The notes under the pieces: generated by a model
Databases searched by the model: none
What the model was told of the DNA's origin: nothing
The model's input: the letters and a program-made list of their open reading frames with translations, nothing else
Origin: JBOGIF01 sp050742415
Lineage (GTDB): Bacteria; Actinomycetota; Acidimicrobiia; Acidimicrobiales; AC-14
Direction of reading: 5' to 3'
DNA length: 28,758 nucleotides
Assembly (NCBI GenBank): GCA_050742415.1
Contig: JBOGIF010000203.1
Location: 1 to 28,758, forward strand
In this document: piece after piece, positions 15,651-23,301 of the stretch
Layout: each line of letters begins with the position of its first letter
How positions within the stretch are numbered: the first letter of the stretch is position 1
Made by a program: the position numbers and the translations under genes

Positions 15651-16802
15651 GTGAGCGAGCGGGTCGAGCTCGTGGCCTACGGCGACGACGCCGCCCCTTA
15701 CGACCACGGTCCCCAACACCCACTGCGACCGGCGCGGGTGAGCCTCACCCGCCAGCTCATCGTCGACTACGGGTTGGTCGACGGTGAACGGGTGGTGGAG
15801 ACGTCGGCCCGGGACGCGACCGACGACGAGCTGGCCCTCGTGCACACGCGCGAGTACGTCGACGCTGTCCGCCGAGCCGGCCACGCCGAGAGCGGGCCGT
15901 GGGGCCGATTCGGGTTCGGGGTGGGCGACAACCCCGTGTTCCCGGGAATGCACGAGGCCGCGTCCCGAGTCGTGGGCGGATCGCTGGCGGCGGCGGAGGC
16001 GGTGTGGTCGGGACGGGCCGAGCACGCCTTCAACCCGGCGGGAGGCCTGCACCACGCCATGGCCGACCGAGCCAGCGGGTTCTGCGTGTACGACGACCCG
16101 GCCATCGCCATCGCCTGGCTCCTCGAACAGGGTGCGGAGCGGGTCGCCTACGTCGACGTCGACGTGCACCACGGCGACGGGCCTCAGGAGATCTTTTACG
16201 GCGACCCGCGGGTGCTCACCATTTCGATCCACCAGGACGGCCGCACGCTGTTCCCCGGTACCGGGTTCGCCGAGGAGCTGGGAGCCGACGACGCCGCCGG
16301 CACGAGTGTCAACGTCCCCCTGCCTCCTCTCACCGGTGACGAGGGTTGGTTGCGGGCGTTCCACGAGGTGGTGCCCCCGCTGGTCGAGGCCTTCAAGCCT
16401 TCGGTCCTGGTGACCCAGCTGGGCTGCGACTCCCACCACACCGATCCCCTGGCCAGCCTCTCGCTGACCACGGCCGCCTACCGGGAGGCGGCCGCCGTCC
16501 TGCACGACCTGGCCCACCGGGCCGCCGGCGGCCGATGGCTGGCCACGGGCGGGGGCGGCTACCAGTGGGCCCGGGTGGTGCCGCGGGCCTGGACGATCTA
16601 CTTCGCGCAGATGGCCGGCGCCGAGCTACCCGACCAGCTGCCGGCGTCGTGGCTCGAGCGGGCGCAGGAAGAAGCCGGCGAATCCCTCCCCGACCGGCTG
16701 TCGGAGCCGGCAGTGGAGGCGCCCGACGCCGACGACGCAGCCGTGGCGAGATCGGTGGAGGCGGTCCGCAAGATCATCTTCCCGTTCCACGGCCTGAGGT
16801 GA
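15651..16802 (+). CDS. AcuC-type class I histone deacetylase family protein
   Basis: A 383-residue zinc deacetylase starting at a GTG. The active-site His pair is GGLHHA (H134-H135). YVDVDVHHGDG (168-176) supplies zinc ligands D171 and H173, QLGCDSHHTDPL supplies D260, and TGGGGYQ (300-305) carries the catalytic tyrosine Y304. All residues needed for activity are therefore present. Bacterial members remove acetyl groups from lysines (AcuC on acetyl-CoA synthetase) or from polyamines and other amides. It should be cytosolic. It probably forms an operon with the GNAT gene. The final ~60 residues are acidic and less conserved-looking. Confidence 0.92.
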   Translation: MSERVELVAYGDDAAPYDHGPQHPLRPARVSLTRQLIVDYGLVDGERVVETSARDATDDELALVHTREYVDAVRRAGHAESGPWGRFGFGVGDNPVFPGMHEAASRVVGGSLAAAEAVWSGRAEHAFNPAGGLHHAMADRASGFCVYDDPAIAIAWLLEQGAERVAYVDVDVHHGDGPQEIFYGDPRVLTISIHQDGRTLFPGTGFAEELGADDAAGTSVNVPLPPLTGDEGWLRAFHEVVPPLVEAFKPSVLVTQLGCDSHHTDPLASLSLTTAAYREAAAVLHDLAHRAAGGRWLATGGGGYQWARVVPRAWTIYFAQMAGAELPDQLPASWLERAQEEAGESLPDRLSEPAVEAPDADDAAVARSVEAVRKIIFPFHGLR

Positions 16803-16814
16803 CCGGCCCTGCCC

Positions 16815-16870
16815 CTCGTTCTGGGGTCGCCACAACACAGTTCGCCGCTTGACCTTGACCCCGGAACGAG
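16815..16870. repeat. Intergenic inverted repeat, 14-bp stem with one G-T pair
   Basis: CTCGTTCTGGGGTC (16815-16828) is mirrored by GACCCCGGAACGAG (16857-16870) around a 28-base loop, with one G-U type wobble. It follows the deacetylase gene by 12 bases and lacks a T-tract. The TTCTGGGG core is shared with the hairpin at 8983-9029. Confidence 0.8.
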
Positions 16871-16975
16871 CTGTGCCTTAGATCTCGGCGAACAGGCCTC
16901 CGGCGAGAGGGTACGCGTGCTGGCAGGGCTCCGGGCGAACCCGGCCCCCACGCCCGTCGACGCCGCGGATCGCGG

Positions 16976-17003
16976 TCAAGTCGTGCCCGGCCGATGCCGA
17001 TCC
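16976..17003 (+). promoter_or_regulatory. Sigma-28 (FliA/WhiG)-like promoter
   Basis: TCAAGTCG (16976-16983), 12 bases, GCCGATCC (16996-17003). The consensus is TAAAGTTT-N11-GCCGATAA. A second GCCGAT overlaps at 16990-16995, so the spacing could also be shorter. It lies 31 bases before the ATG of the exported DUF732-like protein. Confidence 0.55.
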
Positions 17004-17034
17004 ATGGCTCACGCCGCGACGAGGGAGCCAGGGC

Positions 17035-17679
17035 ATGTTCCGGAACACAAGGTCCAACCGCCTCCACCTCGCAGCCGCCATCGCCGTGAACCTCGCGCTG
17101 GCCGTCGTGGTCGCGCTCGGGATCATGCTGCGCCCCCTCAACGTCGGCATGGTGCTACCGGCGCTCCCCGCGGCCACTGCAACCGATGCGATGACGCCGT
17201 CCGGTGCGGCAGCCGGCGTTGGTGCCGAGCAGGCAGCCGGCGCAGGTGGTGGATCGGCATCCGCAAGAGCCAACACCCGCCGCGGCACAACGAAGAGCAA
17301 GGTAGTAGTGGCGGGCAATAGCGCTGCGGCGGGCACCGCGGTGCTGGCGGCGACGGGTCCGGGACCATCGTCGGTCGTCGTGACCCAGGGCCCGGTCCCA
17401 CGGGTGGAGCCGACCAAGGCGGCGCTGCGGGCCGCCATCAAGGAATTGGACGCCCGAACCAACCTGTTCAGGCCGACCGAGAACCAGGTCCGAGAGTTCG
17501 GCGACCAGACGTGCACGGCCTTCGACCAGGGCTACTCGGCCGCCCAGGTGAAATCCGCCGTGCTCGACTCAGCAAAGAAGAAGGTCCCGTTCCTGCGAAT
17601 CTCGTCGGCCGACGCCGACTACGCCATCAGGACCGCGGTCGGCCTCTTCTGCCCCGGCCACCAGTCGTTGGTGCCATAG
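17035..17679 (+). CDS. Membrane-anchored or exported DUF732-like protein
   Basis: A 214-residue protein with GGGAG upstream of the ATG. Basic residues (FRNTRSNR) precede a hydrophobic segment (about 10-32), either a signal anchor or an uncleaved signal peptide. A long Ala/Gly/Thr-rich, low-complexity stretch (about 45-130) follows. The C-terminal ~80 residues resemble DUF732, a small helical domain of exported mycobacterial proteins: a cysteine in FGDQTCTAFDQGYSAAQVKS pairs in position with the one in AIRTAVGLFCPGH, consistent with a disulfide. The function of DUF732 is not known. The sigma-28-like promoter suggests expression with motility, appendage or developmental genes. Confidence 0.75.
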   Translation: MFRNTRSNRLHLAAAIAVNLALAVVVALGIMLRPLNVGMVLPALPAATATDAMTPSGAAAGVGAEQAAGAGGGSASARANTRRGTTKSKVVVAGNSAAAGTAVLAATGPGPSSVVVTQGPVPRVEPTKAALRAAIKELDARTNLFRPTENQVREFGDQTCTAFDQGYSAAQVKSAVLDSAKKKVPFLRISSADADYAIRTAVGLFCPGHQSLVP

Positions 17680-17709
17680 GTGCTGCGGCCCGGCCGCCAG
17701 CGGCGAGTG

Positions 17710-18486
17710 TTAGCCGCGAACGTGGTTGAGGCGTATGGCCGCGAAGTGGGCACCCTGGGGGTCCCGGACCACGGCGAACCGGCCGATCGGAAGGTCGAAG
17801 GGGCCGACCACGACGGACCCTCCCAAGTCCTTGGCCTTGGTGATGCTGGCGTCGCAGTCCTCGACGCTGAAGTACACCATCCAGTGGGCCGGAACCTCGT
17901 CGGGCACCCGCCCTGTCATGTCGATCAGCCCGGCGATGGAACGGTCCCCGAGCTTGAGCTCGCTGTAGGAGCCCGTCGGCATCTCATGCGTCTGGCTGCC
18001 CCAGCCGAAGACCGCCGTATAGAAGGCCAGCGAGCCGGCCACGTCGCGGGTGTTGAGCTCGTTCCAGGAGAATGAGCCGGGCTCGTTCACCAGCTCGGCA
18101 CCGATGTGGTCCTGGGGCTGCCAGACCGAGAAGGGTGCGCCCTGCTGGTCGGCGAACACGGCCATGCGGCCGGCGGTGAAGACGTCCCCCGGCTCCATCA
18201 GCACCGACCCTCCGGCCTGCCGGACCTTGGCCGCCGTCTCGTCGGCATCCGCCACGCTGACGTAGGTGGTCCAGTACGGCGGGCCCGGGGCCTGCTTGGG
18301 CCCGTAACCGGCGACGAGCTTGCCGCCTTTGCGGAACAATCCGTAGCCGCCGGTCTCCTCGACGGGCCCGGCATCTTCCGCCTCCCACCCGAACAGCGCT
18401 CCGTAGAAGGCTTTGGCCGCGTCCACGTCCGACCCGATGTCGACCCACGACGGCGTTCCCGGTGCGTACTCCGTGCGCTCGCCCAT
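17710..18486 (-). CDS. Two-domain VOC (glyoxalase/bleomycin resistance) family protein
   Basis: A 258-residue protein made of two VOC domains (about 8-125 and 140-252). Each shows the typical pattern of an AKAFYGALFGWE / SLAFYTAVFGWG helix and a closing FAVFADQQGAPFSVWQP / FAVVRDPQGAHFAAIRL strand. The arrangement matches the CFP30B-like subgroup of actinobacteria. VOC proteins bind a metal and catalyse isomerisation, hydrolysis or dioxygenation, or sequester drugs; the substrate here is unknown. GGAGGGAGAAGG precedes the ATG, and a TACGCT box (18533-18528) about 40 bases upstream may be its -10. It is transcribed towards the DUF732-like gene. Confidence 0.88.
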   Translation of the reverse strand: MGERTEYAPGTPSWVDIGSDVDAAKAFYGALFGWEAEDAGPVEETGGYGLFRKGGKLVAGYGPKQAPGPPYWTTYVSVADADETAAKVRQAGGSVLMEPGDVFTAGRMAVFADQQGAPFSVWQPQDHIGAELVNEPGSFSWNELNTRDVAGSLAFYTAVFGWGSQTHEMPTGSYSELKLGDRSIAGLIDMTGRVPDEVPAHWMVYFSVEDCDASITKAKDLGGSVVVGPFDLPIGRFAVVRDPQGAHFAAIRLNHVRG

Positions 18487-18601
18487 CGCCTTCTCCCTCC
18501 CGTCGCCTGTTCCTTCGGCGGAGGCCGAGCGTAGCGGCCGGTCGAACGACGAGACCGGGGAGCGGGTTCATCCCGACCAACCCGATTCCCCGCCCGGGCG
18601 G

Positions 18602-18607
18602 TAACCT
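18602..18607 (+). promoter_or_regulatory. Candidate -10 box close to the transglycosylase start
   Basis: TAACCT lies 11 bases before the ATG at 18619, and no ribosome site is visible between them. This fits a leaderless or near-leaderless transcript. No good -35 was found. Confidence 0.3.
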
Positions 18608-18618
18608 GACCGGCGAAC

Positions 18619-19518
18619 ATGATGCCGGCTCGCGTCTGGGCCACCCTGCCCGCACTGGCCGGCCTCGTGCTCGGCGGGTGCCGCGACTCGTCTCCCGCCC
18701 GAACATCGGGCACCAAGCCGACGGCAACGGTGACGATCACAGTGCCGGCGGTCTCCACCTCCATTACGACGCCAGCCGTGGCACCGACCGCCGTGCCGTC
18801 GACCGCCTTGGCCTCGCCGGCCGAGGTCGCGGCGTCGCTCGTCTCGGTCGAGGGCGCTATCCGGGAGCCGTCCACCCCACCGGCCGACATCGTCGCCCTG
18901 GGCCGCGCCCAGCAGGTGGCGTACCGGGTGCTCATCGCCCGGCCCGAGTGGCAGGCGGAGGTCGTGGCCCGGGTGCCACCGGCGCTGAACGCAACCGTGG
19001 CCGCGAACGCCGATGCCGGGCGCGAGCTCTCGCTCCTCACCGGGGTCGTACCCGCGAACCGACCGCGCCCTCGATGGCTGATCGTCGCCCCCGAGCCAGC
19101 CTCGGTCCTGGTGGCTCTCTACAAGGAGGCGGCGGCCTCCGTCGGCATCGCTTGGCAGGAGCTGGCTGCCATCCACTTGGTGGAGACGCGAATGGGCCGG
19201 ATCCGGGGCGACAGCATCGCGGGGGCCCAAGGACCCATGCAGTTCATCCCGTCGACCTGGAGGATCTACGGGGCCGGCGGCGACATCCGCTCGACACGCG
19301 ACTCAGTCTTCGCGGCCGCACGGATGCTCCGAGCGCGGGGGGCGCCCGGCGACGTCGGCCGAGCCCTGTTCGCTTACAACCCGAGCCCGCGCTACGTGAG
19401 GGCGGTCAGTGCCTACGCCACGGAGATCCGTTCGAACGAACGGGCCTACCTCGGATACCACGCCTGGCAGGTGTACTACCGCGACCAGCTGCTTCCCGAG
19501 GGCACGGACTGGACCTGA
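18619..19518 (+). CDS. Lipoprotein lytic transglycosylase (SLT domain)
   Basis: A 299-residue protein. A lipoprotein signal ends in the lipobox LGG-C21, so the mature protein should be anchored to the outer face of the membrane. A Thr/Ala/Pro-rich spacer (about 26-65) and a helical region (about 66-160) follow. The C-terminal SLT domain contains the catalytic glutamate E189 in HLVETRMG, the GAQGPMQFIPSTW motif (202-214) and the later ALFAYNPSPRYVRAVSAYA segment. Such enzymes cleave peptidoglycan between MurNAc and GlcNAc to allow growth, division or insertion of surface machines. There are two ATG codons in tandem; either could be used. It is a single gene between two minus-strand genes. Confidence 0.9.
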   Translation: MMPARVWATLPALAGLVLGGCRDSSPARTSGTKPTATVTITVPAVSTSITTPAVAPTAVPSTALASPAEVAASLVSVEGAIREPSTPPADIVALGRAQQVAYRVLIARPEWQAEVVARVPPALNATVAANADAGRELSLLTGVVPANRPRPRWLIVAPEPASVLVALYKEAAASVGIAWQELAAIHLVETRMGRIRGDSIAGAQGPMQFIPSTWRIYGAGGDIRSTRDSVFAAARMLRARGAPGDVGRALFAYNPSPRYVRAVSAYATEIRSNERAYLGYHAWQVYYRDQLLPEGTDWT

Positions 19519-19535
19519 GGTGAGCGGGCTGGACG

Positions 19536-19793
19536 TCAGGACTTGCGGCGAGCCCGGGCAGTTGCCCGGTCATTGGCGGCGCTGATGGCCTCGGCGAGCT
19601 CCTGCTTTGTCATCGACGATCGGCCACGGACGTTAAGGTCGCGGGCGCGGTCCAGCAGCTCGTCCTTGGTCTGGCCTCGCACGTCGACGCCGCCGGTGCT
19701 GGTCCCACCCTTGGTCCGGCGTGCTTTGGAATCGGCCGCTCGCTCGTCGGACGGCCCCGGCCCGTGCTTCTTCGGCTCCCAGTGGTCGCCCAC
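19536..19793 (-). CDS. Small Rho_N-like (SAP-like) basic protein
   Basis: An 85-residue protein starting at a GTG (19793); no other start lies before the upstream in-frame stop. The first ~35 residues are charged and probably disordered (WEPKKHGPGPSDERAADSKARR). Residues about 40-75 (GQTKDELLDRARDLNVRGRSSMTKQELAEAI) show two short helices joined by a turn, as in the Rho termination factor N-terminal or SAP-like fold that binds nucleic acid. The C-terminus is highly basic (RATARARRKS). Similar stand-alone proteins are common in actinobacteria and their role is not established; a DNA- or RNA-binding role is inferred. Confidence 0.75.
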   Translation of the reverse strand: MGDHWEPKKHGPGPSDERAADSKARRTKGGTSTGGVDVRGQTKDELLDRARDLNVRGRSSMTKQELAEAISAANDRATARARRKS

Positions 19794-19835
19794 CTTCTCG
19801 TGGGTGTGCTTCCCACATGGCCATCGTCCGATGCG

Positions 19836-20498
19836 TCAGGGCGGTCCCCCGCTGAGGCTGTCGGCTGTGACCAGGAGGTCTCTTACCTCCTCGTCGGTGG
19901 TCTGGGCGAAGTCGTCGTACCACTGCCCGACAGCGACGAAGGCATCGGACGTGACCTCGCACACCACCTCGTCAGCCAACTCCCGCATCTCCTCGCAGGC
20001 TCCGGGTGGAGCGACGGGGACCGCCACGACGATTGAGCCCGGCCTCTGCTGGCGGAGAGCCGAGAGGGCTGCCCGCATGGTCATGCCGGTAGCCAGACCA
20101 TCGTCGACCAGGATGACGGTGCGGCCTGCCACAACGGGTGCCGGCCTGTCGCCGCGGTAGATGCGCGATCGTTCCTCCAGCACCCGCTGCTCGGCCGACG
20201 CCACCGCGTCGACCACCGAGGGGGACAGGTGCAGCCCTTCGACCACGGCGTGGTTCAGCACCCGCCCGCCGCCCAGCGTCAACGCTCCCATCGCCAGCTC
20301 TTCGCGACCCGGTACCCCGAGCTTCCTGACCAGGAGGACGTCCAGCGTAAGGCCGAGCGAGGTAGCCACCTCGAACCCCACCGGGACGCCGCCGCGGGGC
20401 AGGGCGAGCACCAGAGCGCCGGCGCGGTGACGGTAGGCCTCCAGGCCCGACGCGAGCCGTCGCCCGGCGTCGGCACGATCACGGAAGCGGGCCCTCAA
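19836..20498 (-). CDS. Phosphoribosyltransferase family protein
   Basis: A 220-residue protein if the TTG at 20498, overlapping the DUF5990 stop as TTGA, is the start. Longer versions (GTG 20507, ATG 20537) add little that looks structured, and FRDRADAGRRLA is a typical beginning. The PRPP-binding loop is VILVDDGLATGMTM (128-141), and ALPRGGVPVGFEVA (32-45) plus DVLLVRKLGVPGREELAMGA are the conserved N-terminal segments of the predicted phosphoribosyltransferases found in stress or dormancy regions of actinobacteria. The acceptor base is unknown, and some members are suspected hydrolases. It should be cytosolic and is probably co-transcribed with the DUF5990 gene. Confidence 0.85.
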   Translation of the reverse strand: MRARFRDRADAGRRLASGLEAYRHRAGALVLALPRGGVPVGFEVATSLGLTLDVLLVRKLGVPGREELAMGALTLGGGRVLNHAVVEGLHLSPSVVDAVASAEQRVLEERSRIYRGDRPAPVVAGRTVILVDDGLATGMTMRAALSALRQQRPGSIVVAVPVAPPGACEEMRELADEVVCEVTSDAFVAVGQWYDDFAQTTDEEVRDLLVTADSLSGGPP

Positions 20499-20968
20499 GA
20501 CGTCCACTCGGCGTCGGGAGGTCGCACCCGCGCACATCGGGGGTAGCCGCAGCGGTCGGACATCCGCACCCGGCAGACCAGGCCGCCCACTCGTAGCGCA
20601 GCGGCGAGCGTGTCGCCATCGCAGTCGCCGAAGTGGAGCTTGGCTCGACGGAACATCAGGAAGTCCCCGTCGACGGTTCCCCAGCTCAGATAGAAAAAGC
20701 GGTCGCCCCGGCGGCCATGCACGAACGGCCCGCCGAAGTCTGGGGTGCCGTCGTCGGCCATCCGCGTCGTGACGTCAAAGGACCACGTCGGCTCGTCGGC
20801 GTCACCGGGGACCAGGTCGACGACCTCGCCGCGACGCTGCACGCCGACGTGCACGTTCTCGTACCGCCCGCCGGCGCCGGCGGGCGCGCAACTACGCCCC
20901 GGCATGTCGTAGCCCTCGATGGTGACGACCAGGGAGCCAGTACCTCTCCGGGCCGGTCGATCAACCAC
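20495..20968 (-). CDS. DUF5990 family protein
   Basis: A protein of about 157 residues. GTG 20968 is chosen; TTG codons at 21031 and 21019 are also in frame but would run into the promoter of the divergent gene. VVTIEGYDMPGRSC, RYENVHVGVQRRGEVVDLVPGDA, FGGPFVHGRRGDRFFYLSWGTVDG and MFRRAKLHF are the recurring blocks of the DUF5990 family, small soluble proteins common in actinobacteria with no known function. The C-terminus adds a cysteine-containing tail (CRVRMSDRCGYPRCARV) that may be extra. Its stop overlaps the start of the phosphoribosyltransferase, hinting at a shared role. Confidence 0.8.
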   Translation of the reverse strand: MVDRPARRGTGSLVVTIEGYDMPGRSCAPAGAGGRYENVHVGVQRRGEVVDLVPGDADEPTWSFDVTTRMADDGTPDFGGPFVHGRRGDRFFYLSWGTVDGDFLMFRRAKLHFGDCDGDTLAAALRVGGLVCRVRMSDRCGYPRCARVRPPDAEWTS

Positions 20969-21027
20969 GGGCGGACCGTAGCTGGCGGCCTGGCTCGCGG
21001 CGGGACGCAGCGCCCACAAGGCGGCGC

Positions 21028-21054
21028 TCAAGTTTTCGGACAGGTTGCCGATAG
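21028..21054 (+). promoter_or_regulatory. Sigma-28 (FliA/WhiG)-like promoter, near-consensus
   Basis: TCAAGTTT (21028-21035), 11 bases, GCCGATAG (21047-21054), against the consensus TAAAGTTT-N11-GCCGATAA: two mismatches and exact spacing. It lies 43 bases upstream of the ATG at 21098, which has its own GGGAGGA ribosome site. Confidence 0.75.
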
Positions 21055-21097
21055 TGGTCGGACGCCAACTGAACCGAAGCTCGGGAGGAACCGGCAG

Positions 21098-22027
21098 ATG
21101 CTCTCAGGACCAGTCGCGGCCGCCATCGCCAAGCTCACCGGGCTCGGCACGCTTGCCAAGACGGCGATCGCCACCGCCGCCGCCGTCACCACCGTCACCA
21201 TTGCCGGGAGCGCCGCCGCCATCCTGGCCGGCCCTGCTGGCCACGGGCCCGAGGGCGGGGCAGAGGTCACCACCAACGCAGCCGCCTCGACCGGAGGAAC
21301 GGGCGGGACCTCCGCGGGAACAGCCGCGGGCGTGTCGGCGGGCACCGCCGGCAACACCGTCAGCTCGGGAACCAACGCGACCGTAACCCCGCCCGTGCCG
21401 ACCATTCCCCAGGTCCCGGCCGCCTTGGGCGGTGTGCCCGACGTCTCGAACCTGCCGGTCGAGCTGCCCTCGTGCGTCAAGGACCTGGTCGGCACCGGAG
21501 CAGGGACGGACCCGACCCGTGTACTCGCTGAGATCCCGGGTTGTGTGCAGTCCGTCCTCGCCGCCCTGCCCGGGCTGCCCGGACTGCCCGTGGACGTGAA
21601 GGAGTGCATCTCCTCGGTGCTGGCGATGGCGACCTCGGCGGCCTCCGCCGGTGGCTCCGGTGTGCCGGGCGTGCCCGCCGTGCCTGGCGTCTCGGGGCTG
21701 GACGTGGGGGCCTGCGTCCCCGTCGATACCTCCGCATGCATGACCAGCGCCATGGGACTGGCCAACTCGGCCGGATTCTTCGGCGGAGCCGGTGGGATCC
21801 CCGGAGTCGGGAGCATCCCCTTCTTCGGAGGGGCGAACGGAGGCATCCCGGGCGTGGGCGCCATCCCCGACTTCAGTGGCATCTTGGGCGGCTGTGTTCC
21901 CTTCGACATCGGACGCTGCCTGAGCTCGGTCCTCGGAGGCCTGCCTTCGACCGGTGCCGTCGGCCAGCTCGACCTGTCCTCGTGCCTACCGACCGGTGCC
22001 GTCCCGGGCCTACCGTTCGGGCGCTGA
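21098..22027 (+). CDS. Exported cysteine-repeat protein of unknown function
   Basis: No family is recognised. The 309-residue protein starts at an ATG with GGGAGGA eight bases upstream. A hydrophobic segment (about 19-45, KTAIATAAAVTTVTIAGSAAAILAG) acts as a signal or anchor. A Gly/Thr/Ala-rich stretch (50-90) follows, then a series of short units each carrying a cysteine: SCVKDLV, GCVQSVLAALPGLPGLP, ECISSVLAMA, SACMTSAMG, RCLSSVLGGLP, SSCLPTG. The units are separated by Pro/Gly/Val repeats (GVPGVPAVPGV; GIPGVGSIPFFGG / GIPGVGAIPDFSG). The pattern suggests a disulfide-linked or surface-assembling secreted protein. A near-consensus sigma-28-like promoter precedes it. Confidence 0.75.
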   Translation: MLSGPVAAAIAKLTGLGTLAKTAIATAAAVTTVTIAGSAAAILAGPAGHGPEGGAEVTTNAAASTGGTGGTSAGTAAGVSAGTAGNTVSSGTNATVTPPVPTIPQVPAALGGVPDVSNLPVELPSCVKDLVGTGAGTDPTRVLAEIPGCVQSVLAALPGLPGLPVDVKECISSVLAMATSAASAGGSGVPGVPAVPGVSGLDVGACVPVDTSACMTSAMGLANSAGFFGGAGGIPGVGSIPFFGGANGGIPGVGAIPDFSGILGGCVPFDIGRCLSSVLGGLPSTGAVGQLDLSSCLPTGAVPGLPFGR

Positions 22028-22062
22028 TCGGCCGCTAGCCGGCGGCGTGGCGGGCGCTCGGC

Positions 22063-23193
22063 TCAGCGGGACCAGCGGCCCACGATGGAGACGAGCTCGC
22101 TCGCCATCCACCACTGAGCCGGTCGACCGGGCCGGACCGGCCTGAGCTCGAGTGGCTGGAGGATGCCCCTGGCCGCCAACGCCTCAACGGCTGCCCGGGC
22201 CGTCGGCATCGACACACCGAGGACACCAGCGACCATCGGCGCCGTCATCACGAGATGCTGCGGGATGAGGTCGAGGAGCCTTCGCGCGGCGGCGTCGGAA
22301 CGAACATCGGCCAGCAGGCCGTCCCAGCGCTGGCGCAGTTCCGCGGCTGAGCCAAGCAGGTCCACGACCTGTTCCGCCGAACGGCTGATGGCGTCCGCCA
22401 CCCACCCGACCCAGCCGGCGACGTCGCCCTGCCGCCAACGGGTCAGGCCCGAGAGATAGCCGCCGGTGTCGCGGGCGATCACCACGCTGACCGGCGGAGG
22501 GACTGCGATTCCCACCCGGCGGACGAGCACCCAGGCAATTAGCACCCGTCCCAGGCGGCCATTCCCGTCGCCGTACGGGTGGATCGCCTCGAACTGCGCG
22601 TGGACGATTGCCGCCAGCGTGACCGGGTCTAGCTTGCTGGTGTTGATTCCCCGCACGAGGTCTCGCATGAGGCGGCCGACGTGCTCGGCGGGCGGTGGAA
22701 CGTATGCGGCCTCCTGGGGGGTGGGGCCGCCGATCCAGTTCTGCACCATCCGGAAGTTGCCGACCAGCTCGTCGGGTAGTGCCCCGTGCGCCATGAGCCG
22801 GGCGTGCCAGCGGTGCAGGTCGTCCACCGTCAATGCGGTGCCGGAGCGAGCGTGCCGGAGCGAGGCGTCGACCACCGCCACGTTGTCGGCGACCCATGCC
22901 GAGGTGGCGTCTACAACTTCGGCATCCAGCTGGGCGACGGCCACCAGCTCGGCGGGAGCACGCACCCCCTCGATGTACGAGGAAGCGACACCCTCTGCTC
23001 GAAGCAGCAGCCGGGCGAGAGGCTCGAATCCATGCGTCAGCCGCTCGTCGACGCGCTGCAGCGACGACGACGCCCTCTCCGTGGCCCGGACCACGCGCGC
23101 CGGCAGGTCGATCCCGCGCGGCAAGGTCTCCGGGATGAAGGCGTCGATCCGCCGGCCATGCCACGAAACCGTGACCGTCGTTCCTCCGGCCAT
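22063..23193 (-). CDS. Fic domain protein (probable AMP transferase) with C-terminal winged helix
   Basis: A 376-residue protein. The Fic motif HPYGDGNGR (205-213) carries the catalytic histidine and phosphate-binding loop that usually transfers AMP from ATP to protein hydroxyls. The inhibitory motif S-x3-E-G (SSYIEG, 71-76) lies before the Fic core, as in class II Fic proteins that are kept off by an internal helix. PTPQEAAYVPPPAEHV matches the conserved flap. The last ~80 residues (HLVMTAPMVAGVLGVSMPTARAAVEALAARGIL) form a winged-helix DNA-binding domain. ATG 23193 is used; an in-frame TTG precedes it directly. A nested palindrome covers the leader, so autorepression is likely. No antitoxin partner gene is seen, consistent with the built-in inhibitory motif. 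Confidence 0.92.
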   Translation of the reverse strand: MAGGTTVTVSWHGRRIDAFIPETLPRGIDLPARVVRATERASSSLQRVDERLTHGFEPLARLLLRAEGVASSYIEGVRAPAELVAVAQLDAEVVDATSAWVADNVAVVDASLRHARSGTALTVDDLHRWHARLMAHGALPDELVGNFRMVQNWIGGPTPQEAAYVPPPAEHVGRLMRDLVRGINTSKLDPVTLAAIVHAQFEAIHPYGDGNGRLGRVLIAWVLVRRVGIAVPPPVSVVIARDTGGYLSGLTRWRQGDVAGWVGWVADAISRSAEQVVDLLGSAAELRQRWDGLLADVRSDAAARRLLDLIPQHLVMTAPMVAGVLGVSMPTARAAVEALAARGILQPLELRPVRPGRPAQWWMASELVSIVGRWSR

Positions 23194-23195
23194 CA

Positions 23196-23229
23196 ATCCT
23201 TTTCCTAACCAGCTCGGTTAGGTAAGGAT
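23196..23229. promoter_or_regulatory. Nested palindrome in the fic leader, likely operator
   Basis: CCTAACC (23204-23210) and GGTTAGG (23216-23222) form a 7-bp perfect inverted repeat with a 5-base spacer, inside an outer ATCCTT/AAGGAT pair (23196-23201, 23224-23229). It is AT-rich compared with its surroundings, overlaps the ribosome site, and adjoins a TACTAT -10-like box (23233-23228, minus strand). The Fic protein's winged helix is the obvious candidate binder. Confidence 0.65.
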
Positions 23230-23301
23230 AGTAGGATTAACCTTCTAAACGCGTGACCCATACCGCGAGGGCTCGACCCGTAGGTGCCGTCCTTCTTGGA
23301 T

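Noticed and set aside
16871..16975. Riboswitch (c-di-GMP or c-di-AMP class) upstream of the DUF732-like gene
   Set aside because: No conserved riboswitch core could be recognised by eye, and the region lies upstream of the predicted transcription start.
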